From NCBI GenBank assembly GCA_007258455.2, contig VDFB02000003.1, forward strand, positions 39,294,248-39,358,247: DNA of 64,000 nt, given 5' to 3'. Under the pieces are notes generated by a model. That model was not told the DNA's origin. It made no database searches and was given only the letters and a program-made list of their open reading frames with translations. Numbering within the stretch: the stretch's first letter is position 1; each line of letters begins with the position of its first letter. The position numbers and the translations under genes are program-made. Of the stretch, positions 36,561-48,465 are shown in pieces. Source of the stretch: Sequoia sempervirens (Eukaryota; Streptophyta; Pinopsida; Cupressales; Cupressaceae).

Positions 36561-37849
36561 CCTTAAGGATTCAATAAGACAACCTCTATTTTCCTAGTTT
36601 GAATGTATCCACTTTAAAAAGTCTTTCTTAGAGAGCACACCTCTTAACTAAAACAAAATAAGTGATATAGCCTAAGAGTTTTAGATCTGATTTGTAATGT
36701 TATTTTTAAATTAGGAAAGAACTCTACCTATTTTATTGCTTCCCAAATCAATGTATTTTTCATTAGTCTCTCCCTCAAATATGGTGAGCTAGATTTGGTT
36801 ACTTTTGTCTCCATTGGCATGAAAGTGAGGATTGGAAGGTGAACTACAAGGGGTTGGTTGTTCTCCTAAGATATGTGTTGAGGCAAAGATGAGTGATTTC
36901 TCTACACACATGTGGGAGTTTTTAAAATGAGCACTAGGGTTTGAAGTGGGGTACAAATGTTAGAATAGGGTCATCTCAGTTTATTTATGATTCACATGCT
37001 AGGTAGAGAATATGTGTTCCTTAAGACACTCTAGATGAGATCTAATTTATTTCTTTCTCATGGTAGAATTTTGTAGGTTTAGTACAATGCACTTTCCAAT
37101 GTGATCAATAGTTGTAAGGGGGCTTTAAGAGCATCATGGTGAGAGAGGAATGGTTTCAATAAAAAAAACTGAAAAGCACTATTTGTTTTCTCATTGTTGT
37201 CGTTGCATATATTATCAATATTTTTTAGGTGTAGAAAGTTAGGATGATCAACATATGTAAATTTTTAATAGGGATATATATAAAAATGAAGCCACAAGTC
37301 TCAAGGAAATTTATAAATATAGACTTTCATTAAACATATCCTAGTTCCCACAAACATATGTCAAAAATTTGTTATTGTTAATCATATTTATAAGAGTCGT
37401 GTCAAAGATTTGTAATGTTAAATTTAAGATCTAAAGTAGAAAAAATAAGATAACCAACACATTTAAAAGATGAATAATTTAATTTATGTATTAATCCCAT
37501 GAAAGACCAAATTTTGTCCAAGGGATTCAAAGAAATACAATGTAGAGAGAATAAGGGAGTGTGAGGGAACATCCTCAAAAAATGTAAAAAAAAACAATCA
37601 TTTAAACAAGGGAAACCATTAACTAAATACAATTCTTGAAGAAATTAGATAGCATATTTTAAATGTAAGACTACAAAAAAGTGTGTAATGGGTGTGAGGT
37701 CATGTAGGTCACTAGGTTTGTGATTCCTTGTAGATCTATAATATGAACTTGAAATTTTTTAGGGGCCCTATTTCTATTCAAGTTAGATGGATAGAAATGT
37801 GAAGTAATCAATCTAATATAATCCCCTCTATTAGAGGCATCTTTGGAAA

Positions 37850-38130
37850 GTTATTGACGAAGGTTAAAAATCTCCCACAAGAAAAGAGCAAGACATATTT
37901 GGTCCTTATAAGCCAGAAGAGCCTAGAAGGAGCAACACACATATTTGAAGAGACAAAAAAAGAACATTTGAAAACAAAATGTTCCTTACATCTCTAGTCT
38001 AAGGAGTATATCTCACAAATACAATGCTCTTGAGGAATATGATGGTCTTTCTCAATGTGAAGCTAGTGGCAATAAAGTCAAATTTGTACAAGAGGAACCC
38101 TTAGGTTGTAAGGAACCCTTAGTTTAGAAA
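37850..38130 (-). pseudogene. Possible LINE C-terminal zinc-binding (zf-RVT-like) remnant
   Basis: The minus strand reads IEKDHHIPQEHCICEIY, then KEHFVFKC. This recalls the IE.GR...P...R.C..C....EDE.HFLF.C motif at the end of some plant LINE ORF2 proteins. It is short and interrupted, and lies in the wrong order relative to the ORF1-like piece to belong to one intact LINE. Confidence 0.25.
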
Positions 38131-38941
38131 ACCCTACGGGGAGACGAGTCCATCATTTAGCTAGAGATATAGATCTAAGCAATGATGAAGCTTTGAAGCC
38201 CAAGTGGCTCTCTAGGTGCAATCTATGAGGACTTGTGGTATGCTTTGTAAATATCAATACAAATATCCTTGTTTATCTACCCCTTAGAGAGATTACAAGA
38301 ATGAAATAAACAAATCTACAAAAACAATCTAATAATATCAAGGTTAATGTGGTGCAACAAGGAGGAAGTTCTTGCATACCAACATGACTCAAACCTATAA
38401 TTTGATAGAGTCATATAGGATCAAAGAACAAGGCAAGGATACCTAAGATGACCAATAGTCTTAACATATGTATGGTATTCATGACATGGATTAATATAAA
38501 ATTAATAAGAGGATTTGTGCAAAATTTTGGAAAGACAACAACTTGAAGGACCGGTCTCTTAACACAAATATATTTAAATAACATCATAACCAATACTCTT
38601 TTTTATTCAACTTCAATATAGATTAAGAAGATATAAACCCTAAATCTCATAATTTACAAAAGGTTGACATCACTAATAAATGAAATATTTGCATAAAAAA
38701 GATTGAAAATAAAACCATGAAAGTCTCAACAAAATTAATAAATGACATAGTACTTGCCTTTGAAATATAACAATAATGAAATTTATTTTGTCTTGTAATG
38801 TTATTTTGTTAAAATGAGAATTGTAATAATTTCAACTTGTCATTGATATAATATTATGTTAATAAAATTATATTAATATACCCTATTCATGGGGTGGCCG
38901 ACACATCATTTGTAAGTTAAAGAGTGAGAGGGAAAAATCAA

Positions 38942-39400
38942 ATGGTTCGTACCCCCAAGTGATAGACTTAGGCTAAATTTTGATGGCGAGAAAACTTGAG
39001 GACCTCTTGTCTTAGATGCACAATTAGGATGATGCTTATAAATTAATGTAGTCCATATCCAAAAAACTATATAAGGGACAAATAATGAAGCGAAATTGCA
39101 AACACTCCTTGTTGAGTTACTCTTGTGTGAATAAAAACATATAGACTATACAAATATTGAAAGGGACAAGATGATATGTATCAATGTCATATGATGAAAA
39201 ATGATTTCAGATTGGAAGCTAAGGGACATCCTTGAGCTGATGTAGCTAATACTTGATACGTCAGAAAACTACTCAATTTAGCATATGATAGGTCATAGAA
39301 CTACTCAATTTAGCATTACTATAAGGAGGCGAACTAGTATGCAAACAAGTTGGCAAATCTTATGTCCGAATAGGTAGAGGAAATCATCATCTCTAACAAT
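38942..39400 (+). pseudogene. LINE RNase H domain remnant
   Basis: With several stops the plus strand gives KWFVPPSDRLRLNFDG, then GTNNEAKLQTLLVELLLCE, then NIERDKMICINVI and SDWKLRDILEL. These match in order the W.PP...KLNFDG, the TNN.AE...L, the (E)GDS..VI.. and the W.....I...... segments of plant LINE-type RNase H. The final H..RE.N..AD.LA part is only faintly visible near 39310-39370. Confidence 0.6.
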
Positions 39401-40230
39401 CAAAGTACTTGGCATATTTTTTCTTGGAAAGAATAACATATTGATTAGATTTCAAAGTGCTACTCATGTCATCGAAGGAATGAAGGTATGTGAGGCTTGA
39501 GTATTCTAAACGAAGACTAGATAAAGCAATTTAAAGGTGATTATGAGATATGCACCAATATAATTTGGGACATCTACCTTTGGAATATAAAGCTTAAAAG
39601 TACTTCCATTGATGAATCAAGTGTGAAGAATCACCTTTATCTACAAGCAAGGATCAAAAAGGAACGAAAATAACCACCATCTCACATAAGTACCCTTTTG
39701 GATAGGTGGCACCTTTTCAGCCTCTCTTAACCACAAAAGATCTAAACAAATCTTCCATGAGTTGTACGATACAAAGTTGAGAAATTCTCATTCCCTCCCA
39801 CATGGGAATGGAAACTTTATTAAAGGAATTCTCACTCCCCAATTAATACCAAGATGGAGCTTAGAATCACCTTAAAAGACTTTATTATGCTTGCAATGAC
39901 TCCTCTTAGTTGATCATGTCATAAGTGCAATAATCACCACAATGGATTCAAAGGAGTGTGTAGAGTCTATTGGTCATAAAAATGATAACTTCTTCATCAA
40001 AAGTTTCCTATCAATAATTGGAAAATATAGATGGGAAAGTTGGTGGTTGTGAACTATGTCCAAAGCAAATTTTGGGAAGTGGCAATAAAGTGGTGAAATG
40101 ATACATGTTGAGTCCAAAGGTGACTAGGAAAACAAGGAAAACAATCTTTTTAAGTGGGTTTTTGTATTACTATGAATGAGACTAATAAAAGGAAATTTAA
40201 AGGAATACATCAAAGATAACTTGAATTTTT
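39401..40230. other. Unassigned sequence
   Basis: Nothing recognisable; no ORF above 65 codons that is not repeat-derived. Confidence 0.5.
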
Positions 40231-40233
40231 TAA

Positions 40234-40449
40234 TGATAGAAACATAATCAAACACCAAGGAATTATTGAAGGAATCATATAGAATAGAAATATGATCACA
40301 CATCAATAAACTATAGAACAAATCATATACAATAGAAATATAATCACACATCAAAGAACTATAGAAGGAATCATATACAATATTGTTGAAGGAATTATAT
40401 ACAATAGAAACATAATCACACATCAAGGAACTATTGAAGAAATCATATA
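40234..40449. repeat. 48-bp tandem repeat, four units plus a half unit
   Basis: Units begin (C)AATAGAAATATAATCACAC and end GGAATCATATA, at about 40234, 40282, 40330 and 40402, with a 24-bp half unit at 40378-40401. Because 48 is a multiple of three, a 100-codon minus-strand frame is open through it; I regard that as an artefact. Confidence 0.85.
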
Positions 40450-41409
40450 TATTTTGTTTAGCAACATGCGGGATATAACTTAGAGGATTTCAAAGAAAGG
40501 TTTTAGGGAAGAAATTGTAAAATAGGCCATCTATGACCCACACTATTATATCAAAATTATATCAAAAATTTATATATTTTTTCAATATTAATATAATGAG
40601 AGTTTCTCCCTTCTAGTATCTTGCATATCAAAAAAGCTAATTTATAATATTATTATATTGATTATAATTTAATATAAATATAAAATAGTTATATTTATAT
40701 TAGTTTTTACAATCAATAATTTCATATGAATATTAGTATTAGAATATCAAAATTACATTATTAGTATATTATATATGATATTAATAAGATTGAATCTGCA
40801 CTTATCAATAAAAAAACATATTATTTTTAATGTAATAAAATTAAATTAAAAAAGGATAAAAGAATCAACCATGGAAGGTGTCAATTCCTTTTAGGGAGTT
40901 TGGGGTGCTTGTTTTGTAGGGTTCGAAACCCTAAACAATCTCACGAAAATAAATACTAACTCATTTTCAAATAATTATAGAAATAAAATGAAATATTTTC
41001 AACATATACAAATGACATATTACATCTCACATGTAAAAGTGTCGAATCTAGATTATTAAGTACAAGAAATAAGGTACATTATCACATGAAGTACTATCTA
41101 GTCAAGTATTATAGAGTACAAGATATAATTTATCCAAGAATATGACTCAGGCTCTCATGCCCATCTGGTCATAACAATTCAAGTAAAGATATAAAAGAAA
41201 CATAATCACTAGAGTTTTCAACCGTCACTAACCATAACGGTCATTCGCAAACCAAGAGACAAGAACATGGCTCAGGTTTTTTTTCGCCCAATCATGTAGC
41301 TTATGCTTCCTCAAAATTCTTCCTAACATGAAGAATACCCGACTTTGCACAAGAAGCCTAACAACCTAAAAATGACTGGCATGGTGGAATTTGGTGCAAC
41401 CTGATATAT

Positions 41410-42110
41410 CTACATGTATTTCACATATGAACATGCTATGCCCTACTATCAGGATCTAGCAAAGAGAATAAAATAACATCCATCTATTTCAATGGTACAC
41501 ATAGCTTTGGCCAAAACAAATAACCCATAAACGATAGGTAGTTTTGGAAAAACAAATCCACTCCCCTCTATTAGTCCATATTCAACACACATCTTGAAAG
41601 GTAAAACCCAATCACATATAAAAGAAACTCATATGCATATATCCAATGATCATAAAAATAAATAACTCTTTTCTTTTCATGCAAAATGATTATATGAAGG
41701 TCTTTTGTTATTTCAATATTTTCATGTATAATGATAGCTAATGTATAATTGACATGTAATTTGATCATGCAACTTGATTATTGACATGCAATTCAATCTC
41801 TAACTAATATATTTCTTAATTTCATTCAATATTTAATGTACATGCAATACTAAATAGTGATGTCATGCAGGTTAAATCCATAAGAAACTAGTTCATAACA
41901 TATGCAATAAAAAAATCAGATCCATAACAATTAAATGATAGTTTCATATAATCCAGTTTTACAATGGAATCATCACAACATAAATAAAATATTTATCAGA
42001 ATAAACTTCATGGTAAATACATTATAATTATATATCAAAGTTTAAATGTGCTAGGATTATGGAATAGCATAGTGGTTTTACGAAAATAATAAAGAATTTT
42101 TATATGGTTA
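41410..42110. repeat. Left copy of a 0.7-kb direct repeat flanking element B
   Basis: From CTACATGTATTTCACATATG to TATATGGTTA it matches 49703-50404 closely. It lacks TG..CA ends and adjoins the LTR start of element B, so I read it as duplicated host sequence and not as an LTR. Confidence 0.85.
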
Positions 42111-42111
42111 T

Positions 42112-43350
42112 TGTAGACACCTAGATTTGGACACTTAATTTATCCAAATTTATCCCCTTTCTTCTAAACATCCTTTTATTTGCATTAATTAAGTAATATT
42201 ACTATTATTTAATTAATACCCTTAATTCTTCTAAATCCCTAAGGTATTCAATTAATAATTAAATGCCTTACTCTCTTTAACTCTTTTTTCATCAAATGAA
42301 TTGAATAAATATGAAATTTATTTAATTTCTCACATGTCACATTTTTTTCTTAATCTTAATCAATCTCCTAATCTCTTCATTAGGGATGTGCATATGCCTA
42401 ATCCTTGATTAGGATGAGTCATATCCTCCAACTTTTGCAAGTTGGCTTCTAATCCTCATTACTCTTTAATTATCTTCTAATTACTGATTAGTTAAACCTA
42501 ATTAGTACCTTAGTCAACTCTCCCCATCCCCCAAGGAATTTTTAATTCATTTTTATTCATCCAAGACTTCTCTCTTCCCCATGTGAATTTTTAATTCACA
42601 TTTATTCCTCCTAGAATCCCCTTTTCTCATGCATCTTCTAGAACCTTTGACTTGTCACATCAAGTCACATGTGGACAAGTGCTTCCCTTTTTAGAACCTT
42701 GTCTTATCCATGGGATTCTTCCAAGCATGTGAATTTTTAATTCATATTTATTCACCCAAGATTTTTCTCATCTCCCAATGTACTTGCAAGGTACTTATCC
42801 TTCCCCCACATCATTTGTCCTTATTCCACCTCACTTACACATCACCCATCCTAAGCCACTTCACCCTCCACATGTCAAGATGTAAGGGCTTGTGAGTCCT
42901 CAATTCACCATAGCCCTTCATTTTGGCGTTGGTGGATTAATCTCAACTGTTGTATTCTCTAGAGAATTCAAATTTTTTCTATAAATATCCCCCATTTTAT
43001 TGCATTTTAACAACAGTTAGCCATTTGCACCCTTATACTACCAAATTGCCCACTCAATTTGCAAGCATTATTTTAGCCACTTAGTCTTTAGCATTTGCAT
43101 TCATCACATTGTTCAACTTGCATTTAGCCATCTCCATAGCCATCCAAGGAGAACACAAGCATTCAAAAATCAAGGGCCAACCAAGGTATTTCAACAACAC
43201 AAAGAAGGTATAACCATTTGCTATTTTTTTAATTTTATTTCTTTTTGTTATCAATTCCTTAGGCTAATCTTTGAGGTGTCACTTGTGTTTTTCTTTTTTG
43301 CATAATAGTTGTTTTGCACCTTTAGGATAAGATAAACATTTAGGATCACA
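42112..43350 (+). repeat. 5' LTR of element B
   Basis: It runs from TGTAGACACCTAGATTTGG to AGGATCACA, followed after four bases by the primer site. It contains a TATA box CTATAAATAT at 42980-42989. No second copy exists in the window, so the boundaries rest on the ends, the primer site and comparison with element D. Confidence 0.7.
42980..42989 (+). promoter_or_regulatory. LTR TATA box, element B
   Basis: TCTATAAATATCCCCC; the same TCTATAAAT core occurs at a similar place in the LTRs of C (55871) and D (61491). Confidence 0.5.
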
Positions 43351-43354
43351 TTTC

Positions 43355-43373
43355 TGGCACGCCCGGTGGGACC
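43355..43373 (+). promoter_or_regulatory. Primer-binding site of element B
   Basis: TGGCACGCCCGGTGGGACC; plant Ty3/gypsy elements often have a GCCC..GTGGG-type site. The tRNA is not assigned. Confidence 0.6.
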
Positions 43374-43453
43374 CACAAATAGGTTCCTTCATCTCACGTT
43401 TGTTGTTGTGAAGTTTGTTTGTAGGTATAGGTCATAAAGGGGTGAATTTTCCT

Positions 43454-44077
43454 TGCAGAGGGGCGGATACACCCTTCAGTTTACTGCAAAAGGGCAGGGG
43501 TGGATATGCCCTCTAGTTTACTGCAGAAGGGCAGATACACCCTCTAGTTTACTACAGAGGGGCGGATACACCCCAATTTACATTTTGTTTTCTAACAGTT
43601 TACTGTAGAGGGGAGGATACGCCCTAGTTTACATGTTGTTTTCTAAGATTTGACTGCAAAGGGGCAGATAAGCCCTAGTTTATATTTTGTGTTCTAATAG
43701 TTTACTGTAGAGGGGCGGATACACCCTAGTTTAAATTTTGTTTTCTAACAGTTTACTACAGAGGGGCAGATATGCCCTAGTTTACATTATATTTCTAACA
43801 GTTTATTGCAGAGGGGTGGATACGCTCTCAAGTTTACTGCAGAAATGTAGATACGCCCTCTAGTGTGCTATAGAAGTGCATATACGCCCTCCAGTGTATT
43901 GCAGAAGTGCATATACACCCTTCAGTTTACTGCAGAAGTGTAGATACACCCCCAAGTTTACTGCAGAAGTGTAGATACGCCCTCTAGTGTGCAGTAGAAG
44001 TGCAGATACACCCTCCAGTTTACTGCAGAAGTGCAGATACACCCTCCAGTTTACTGCAGAGGGGCGGATATGCCCCA
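43454..44077 (+). repeat. Leader array 1 of element B: 17 copies of a GGGGCGGATACACCC motif
   Basis: Copies of TGCAGAGGGGCGGATACACC alternate with AGTTTAC spacers. The last several units have a 31-bp period; earlier ones are separated by a TTTACATTTTGTTTTCTAAC spacer. Many units have GGGG opposite CCCC across about eight bases, so the transcript could form serial short hairpins. Related motifs reappear near 44920-45030, 45650-45770 and 46320-46440. Confidence 0.85.
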
Positions 44078-45069
44078 AATAGGACATTGTGGAAGGTAAA
44101 ATAGTCATTTTATCTTCGTTTTTATCTCAATTTTTTGTTGTTTTTCAAGATCTAACCCCCTAACCTTATTTTTTTGTGGGTATATTTGGATTTCTTGCTA
44201 ACATTTTACAGCATATTCTCGTAATTGATGAAGAACAGTGGTTAAAATAGCTAACACTTGCTTGTAGGACCATCCGTTTGTTTAGATTTTAAAAGCTTTC
44301 TTTGTTGTTTTTGTTAATCTAGGAACATAGTTAACTAGGGGGAAGTAAAATTTGCTGCTTGTTGTATCTATTTTTTGTGTTACCCAAGGGAGCATTAGTT
44401 TGTTTTCACTTTCCCCTTGCACTTCGTGTGATCCTAGGAGTAGCTGGAAATGATTAGTACTTTCTTTTTAGTGGGACTTGCTTGGGGATTTCATCACCCC
44501 AAGGGATGATTCCAACCACACGTATCGGCAGGGTATAGAAAGGGGGGAGAGCGAAAGTTGTACCTCAATCCAGTCACGTCGTGTTTGGTAGAGCGTCGAA
44601 ACTAGGGTGATAACTAGATAGACGTGAAGAGTTGGTCTGAGCCTTTCAGTATCTCGTTGGAGTTCCCAACTCATGCTTGTGATGAGCTAGTGTTCACAGT
44701 TGTGCCTCATGTACTGAGAGTATATCGAGGACTCCCTAGAAACCTTGTGCATCCTAGATTAAGACCTTTGTTGGCCATACCCTTAACACTAATCATTGGA
44801 TTGTGCTTGTTTGAAGTGTATTCTTGTGAGAAACCAATAAACTTTTTGACAAGTCAACCTCATTATTGTCATTTTAAGTCCTTGCCATAATATTTTCTAT
44901 CCAAACCAAGTCCATGTTTCCCATAGTGGGGTGGACCTACCTTGACCTCCCCTGCCGTGGGGTGGACTTGCCTGACTTGCTCTACAGTGGGGCAGATTTT
45001 CCCTCCAATTTACTGCAGAGGGGAAAATTTTCCCCCTTGAACAGTCAATTTCACTCTGTTTAGCCTTTG
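44078..45069 (+). other. Element B leader between arrays
   Basis: No gene seen. GGGG-type motifs recur at 44920-45030. Confidence 0.5.
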
Positions 45070-45426
45070 AACCTCTGTTTAATCATTCCAAACCTCTGTC
45101 TAGCCATCCCAAACTTCTGTTTAATCATTGCAAACTTTCGTTTGACCATTATGAAACTCTGTTTAGCCATTCCAAACTTTTGTTTAATCATTTCAAACTT
45201 CTGTTTAACCATTCTAAAACTCTATTTAACCATTTCGAGCCTCTGTTTGACCATTCCAAACATCCATTTAACCATTCCAAGCATCCGTTTAGCCGTTTCA
45301 AGCATTTGTTTGACTGTTCCAAGTATCCATTCACCTGTTCTGTTAATCCATCCACTCATTCTGAGCATCTTTCCATCCTTCCCAAACATTTGTTTCCCAT
45401 TTCGATTGCTCGTTTCATCATTTGGG
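45070..45426 (+). repeat. Leader array 2 of element B: 17 units of exactly 21 bp
   Basis: Seventeen consecutive units from AACCTCTGTTTAATCATTCC onward stay in perfect 21-bp register, with consensus about ARCMTCTGTTTAACCATTCC plus one base. Seven-residue peptide repeats open on both strands (for example the plus-strand NLCLIIP series) and follow from the period being a multiple of three. Confidence 0.9.
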
Positions 45427-45804
45427 GACCTTGTTTTATTACCTAGAGATCTTGAAAGACTTATTCCATCTTCTAGTGAGCCTACTTCATCATTTGTTAG
45501 GCTCATTTGCCCAATTTAAACAAAACTAGTGGGGAACCTAAAACCCTATCATTTGTTGTGATCTAAACATTTTCATTCTCATTCAGTCATCAAAATTCAC
45601 CCTTTAGTTCATTTGCACTTTCCATCTAAGTCAAGTCCCTATTTTCTGACAGTTTACTAGAGTGGGGTGAACTTTCCCTACAATTTACTATAGAGGGGAG
45701 AACCTACCTTGCAGTTTACTGTAGAGGGGTGAACCTGCCCTGCAGTGGGGTGAACTTGCCCTGAAAATAGCATTTTTTACCTTCTAAACAACCTTTTTCA
45801 TTGT

Positions 45805-46315
45805 TCATTCAACCATTTCAAGCACTCATTTGCTTGTTTTCATGTTTTGAGCAATCATCCCCCTATTTCAAACATCTTTTCATCATATTGAGTGATCATC
45901 CCCTAGGTCAAGGAAATCACCCTCTCATTTCGAGCACCTATTTACTTAATCCGAGCATCTGTTTCTGCCCATTTTTTTCACCAAAAGGTGAACTTTCATC
46001 CATTCTGAGCAGCTGTTTACTCATTCTAAGTAGTCTTTCATCCCTTTCGATCCTCCATTTACTCATTCTAAGTAATCTTTCATCCATCCCAAGCATCCAC
46101 TCCTCGTTTCGAGAGTTGTTCATCCATTTTGATCAATTGCTTACTTGTTTCAAGTTTTTGTCTCTGCAACCTGAGATTTGTTCACCTATTCCAAGCAATC
46201 TTTTACCAGTTCTGAGTGCTTTTTCATCCACTCCTATCATTTTTTTCCCAATCTGATCATCTATTTCCCCAATTTGATCACCCGTCTCCTCGTTCTAAAA
46301 TTTGTTTACCCACTC
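45805..46315 (+). repeat. Leader array 3 of element B: diverged 20-21-bp units
   Basis: About two dozen degenerate units such as AGTAATCTTTCATCCATCCC and AGCATCTGTTT with the AGCATC..TTTAC.CATTC consensus of array 2. Array 2 and array 3 are separated by a GGGG-motif cluster. Confidence 0.75.
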
Positions 46316-46535
46316 GGAGAGTCCAAAAGCAGTAGGGTGGACCTGCCCTACAGTGGGGCTGACCTACCCTATAGAGGGGAAAATATGCCCCTCTGTGAGG
46401 GCAAGTCTGCCTCGGAAGGGCAAGTTCACCCCTCTACAGCAAAAAGTTGGCAAACAAACAATAAACAGATCTAGCTTCCAAATCTGACCGGCGGAACCAA
46501 TCCCATCATATCCTTCAATCCAATCTTGATCTTTT

Positions 46536-46637
46536 CTTTAATCTAATCCCAATTTGAGCTTAACCAAAATCCTAATCTGAGCTTTAATCTAATCCCAATC
46601 TGAGCTTAACCAAAATCCTAATATGAGCTTTAATCCG
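46536..46637 (+). repeat. 46-bp tandem repeat, 2.2 units
   Basis: Two units beginning CTTTAATCTAATCCCAAT and ending CCTAATCTGAG (46536-46581 and 46582-46627), then a partial third. Confidence 0.85.
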
Positions 46638-46762
46638 TATGAGATCTTTGGATATCGAAACAAATCTTAAGATCCCTTCTTCTATCTTCTTCCAATTCAT
46701 CATATTTATCCTTTCATCATTCATCCCCATCTTTCTAATCCATATTGATCTAATCCAACATC

Positions 46763-47560
46763 ATGAATCCTTACCCTTCATCAATTCTTCCAAAAATAGT
46801 AGTCAAGGGAAACCCTAATCACATTGATGACAATAACGAAAGTCTTGTTGATCCAGAAGTATACGACATAGATCCCCTTGACGCTATCATCGCTAGTAAG
46901 CTTTCTCCACCCGCTTTCCACAATCCAATCACCCCTTCAAACTATCCTGTTATGTCTTCATCCATGCCTAATCATGCTCCTTATGCTACCTTTGACAAGG
47001 GATATTCACTATCTTCCTTGTATGCATATCCATCATATCCTTCATCTACACCTTCCTCTTATTTGACACTTGTATCCTCTTATCCTAATCTTCCATCCCA
47101 ATGCTCTTATCATAATCTCGCACCCATTTCACACTATCCTAATCCTCCATACCAATCAACCCCATCAACTTACCCTAATCCAACATTCACATCTCTCTAT
47201 CCTAATCTAACATCCACGTCTTCACATCTTAATCCGCCATCCCAATACCCTTACTACAATCTGCTAGCCGCATCCTCTGGTCTTAATCCACCATCCACGT
47301 CCTCATATCTTAATTCACCATACCAATACCCTACTTTAACCCTCCATCTAATCCTAACCCCCCATCTACTCCTAGTCTTACATCCAATCCCATTCCTCCA
47401 TCTAACCCTAGTCCACCAATCCATAATCCTAGTCTTCCACCAATCCCTAATCCTCCATCTATTTCTATCACGCCATCTCAGCCTAGAGTATGCAAGTTTC
47501 TCAATCCAGAAGTTCTCCAAGGACTTATAACAAAGAAGACATCTCCCACTCCACACATTG
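46763..47560 (+). pseudogene. Element B coding region, Pro/Ser/Tyr-rich N-terminal part
   Basis: The ATG at 46763 starts MNPYPSSILPKIVVKGNPNH, followed by an acidic stretch and then about eight copies of a loose YPNPPSTSSYLNPP repeat. A frameshift near 47330 moves the proline-rich reading to another frame (PSNPNPPSTPSL, then RVCKFLNPEVLQGLITKK). The 255-codon frame that runs to 47530 becomes Leu/His-rich after the shift, a sign that it is off-frame. No known domain. Its place in the element suggests a gag-like or spacer protein. Confidence 0.5.
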
Positions 47561-47565
47561 AAGTC

Positions 47566-48390
47566 ATGGAACCATGCCATCCCAACCCATCATCCACGGT
47601 CTTTAGTGACGAGACCCTTCTCCATCCAACACCTATCATTGATGGTACCACCCCTAGTACCACTCAAACCGTTGACACCATTGAAACCATCACTGAATCC
47701 ATCGAACCCATTGACAATAACCAAATACAATTCACTCCCCCTAATCCTAGATCCATCCAATCCCTCGAAGACACCCAAATCCAATCCACTTCTTCCACTC
47801 CCAGTATCACTGAAATCCATTCCAATGAATGCCTTGAATCCTCTATCCTTTCATCTTCCCCACTTGGGGAATCCACCCAATATTCCTCCATTATCATGCC
47901 TCTCACACATGATGAGTCATGCCAAGAGCTTGATCCAAAGCATGCCATATCCCTTCCTCCACATCAAGATCATGTCATCTCGTCTAGCCCATCTCAACAT
48001 CCTACTAACTCATCCATTCCACCTCATGCTCCCCTTATCACTACAAATCCACTCCCTCCATCTCATGATCCCTTATCACCCTCTAATCCACCTCAAGATC
48101 ATAGTCCCCCATTCATTCCATCCCATGATCTCCTTGATTCCACCACTCCATCTCATGAACCCTTATCTCCATCTCCATCACATAATCCATTATCTCCTAC
48201 CATCACAAATCCAGATACTATCATATCCCCTAATCCCTCTCCTGATACCACCCATCTAGATGTTGCTATCCCATCATCTCCATCACATGATCCTCCATCG
48301 TTGTCTAAACATACTATTCCCTCACCACTTTTATATCCCCTTGGTACTCTCACATTCTTCCATGGTGGTCTCCTTGCTGAAGAAAAATAA
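47566..48390 (+). CDS. Element B proline/serine-rich ORF with SHDPLSPS repeats
   Basis: A 274-codon frame whose second half repeats a PSHDPLSPSNPP-like unit of about 12-14 residues. It ends VLTFF-type residues (LTFFHGGLLAEEK) and TAA. The same frame continues past two stops into the G-patch at 48466, so this is probably the upstream part of one G-patch protein. It is likely disordered and has no catalytic motif. Confidence 0.5.
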   Translation: MEPCHPNPSSTVFSDETLLHPTPIIDGTTPSTTQTVDTIETITESIEPIDNNQIQFTPPNPRSIQSLEDTQIQSTSSTPSITEIHSNECLESSILSSSPLGESTQYSSIIMPLTHDESCQELDPKHAISLPPHQDHVISSSPSQHPTNSSIPPHAPLITTNPLPPSHDPLSPSNPPQDHSPPFIPSHDLLDSTTPSHEPLSPSPSHNPLSPTITNPDTIISPNPSPDTTHLDVAIPSSPSHDPPSLSKHTIPSPLLYPLGTLTFFHGGLLAEEK

Positions 48391-48465
48391 AGCATATATA
48401 CCACCCATCATCCTCTGCCTAATAATGGACTCGCATCATTCTTCTAGAATAACAAAAATCCTATC

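Noticed and set aside
40124..40426. 100-codon minus-strand ORF with MCDYISIVYDSF repeats
   Set aside because: It is explained by the 48-bp tandem repeat.
43860..44108. 82-codon minus-strand ORF with repeated YLHFCSKL
   Set aside because: It arises from the 31-bp leader array of element B, not a gene.
45067..46256. Two 150-codon plus-strand ORFs and a 94-codon minus-strand ORF with heptapeptide repeats
   Set aside because: They are by-products of 21-bp arrays; a period divisible by three keeps several frames open on both strands.
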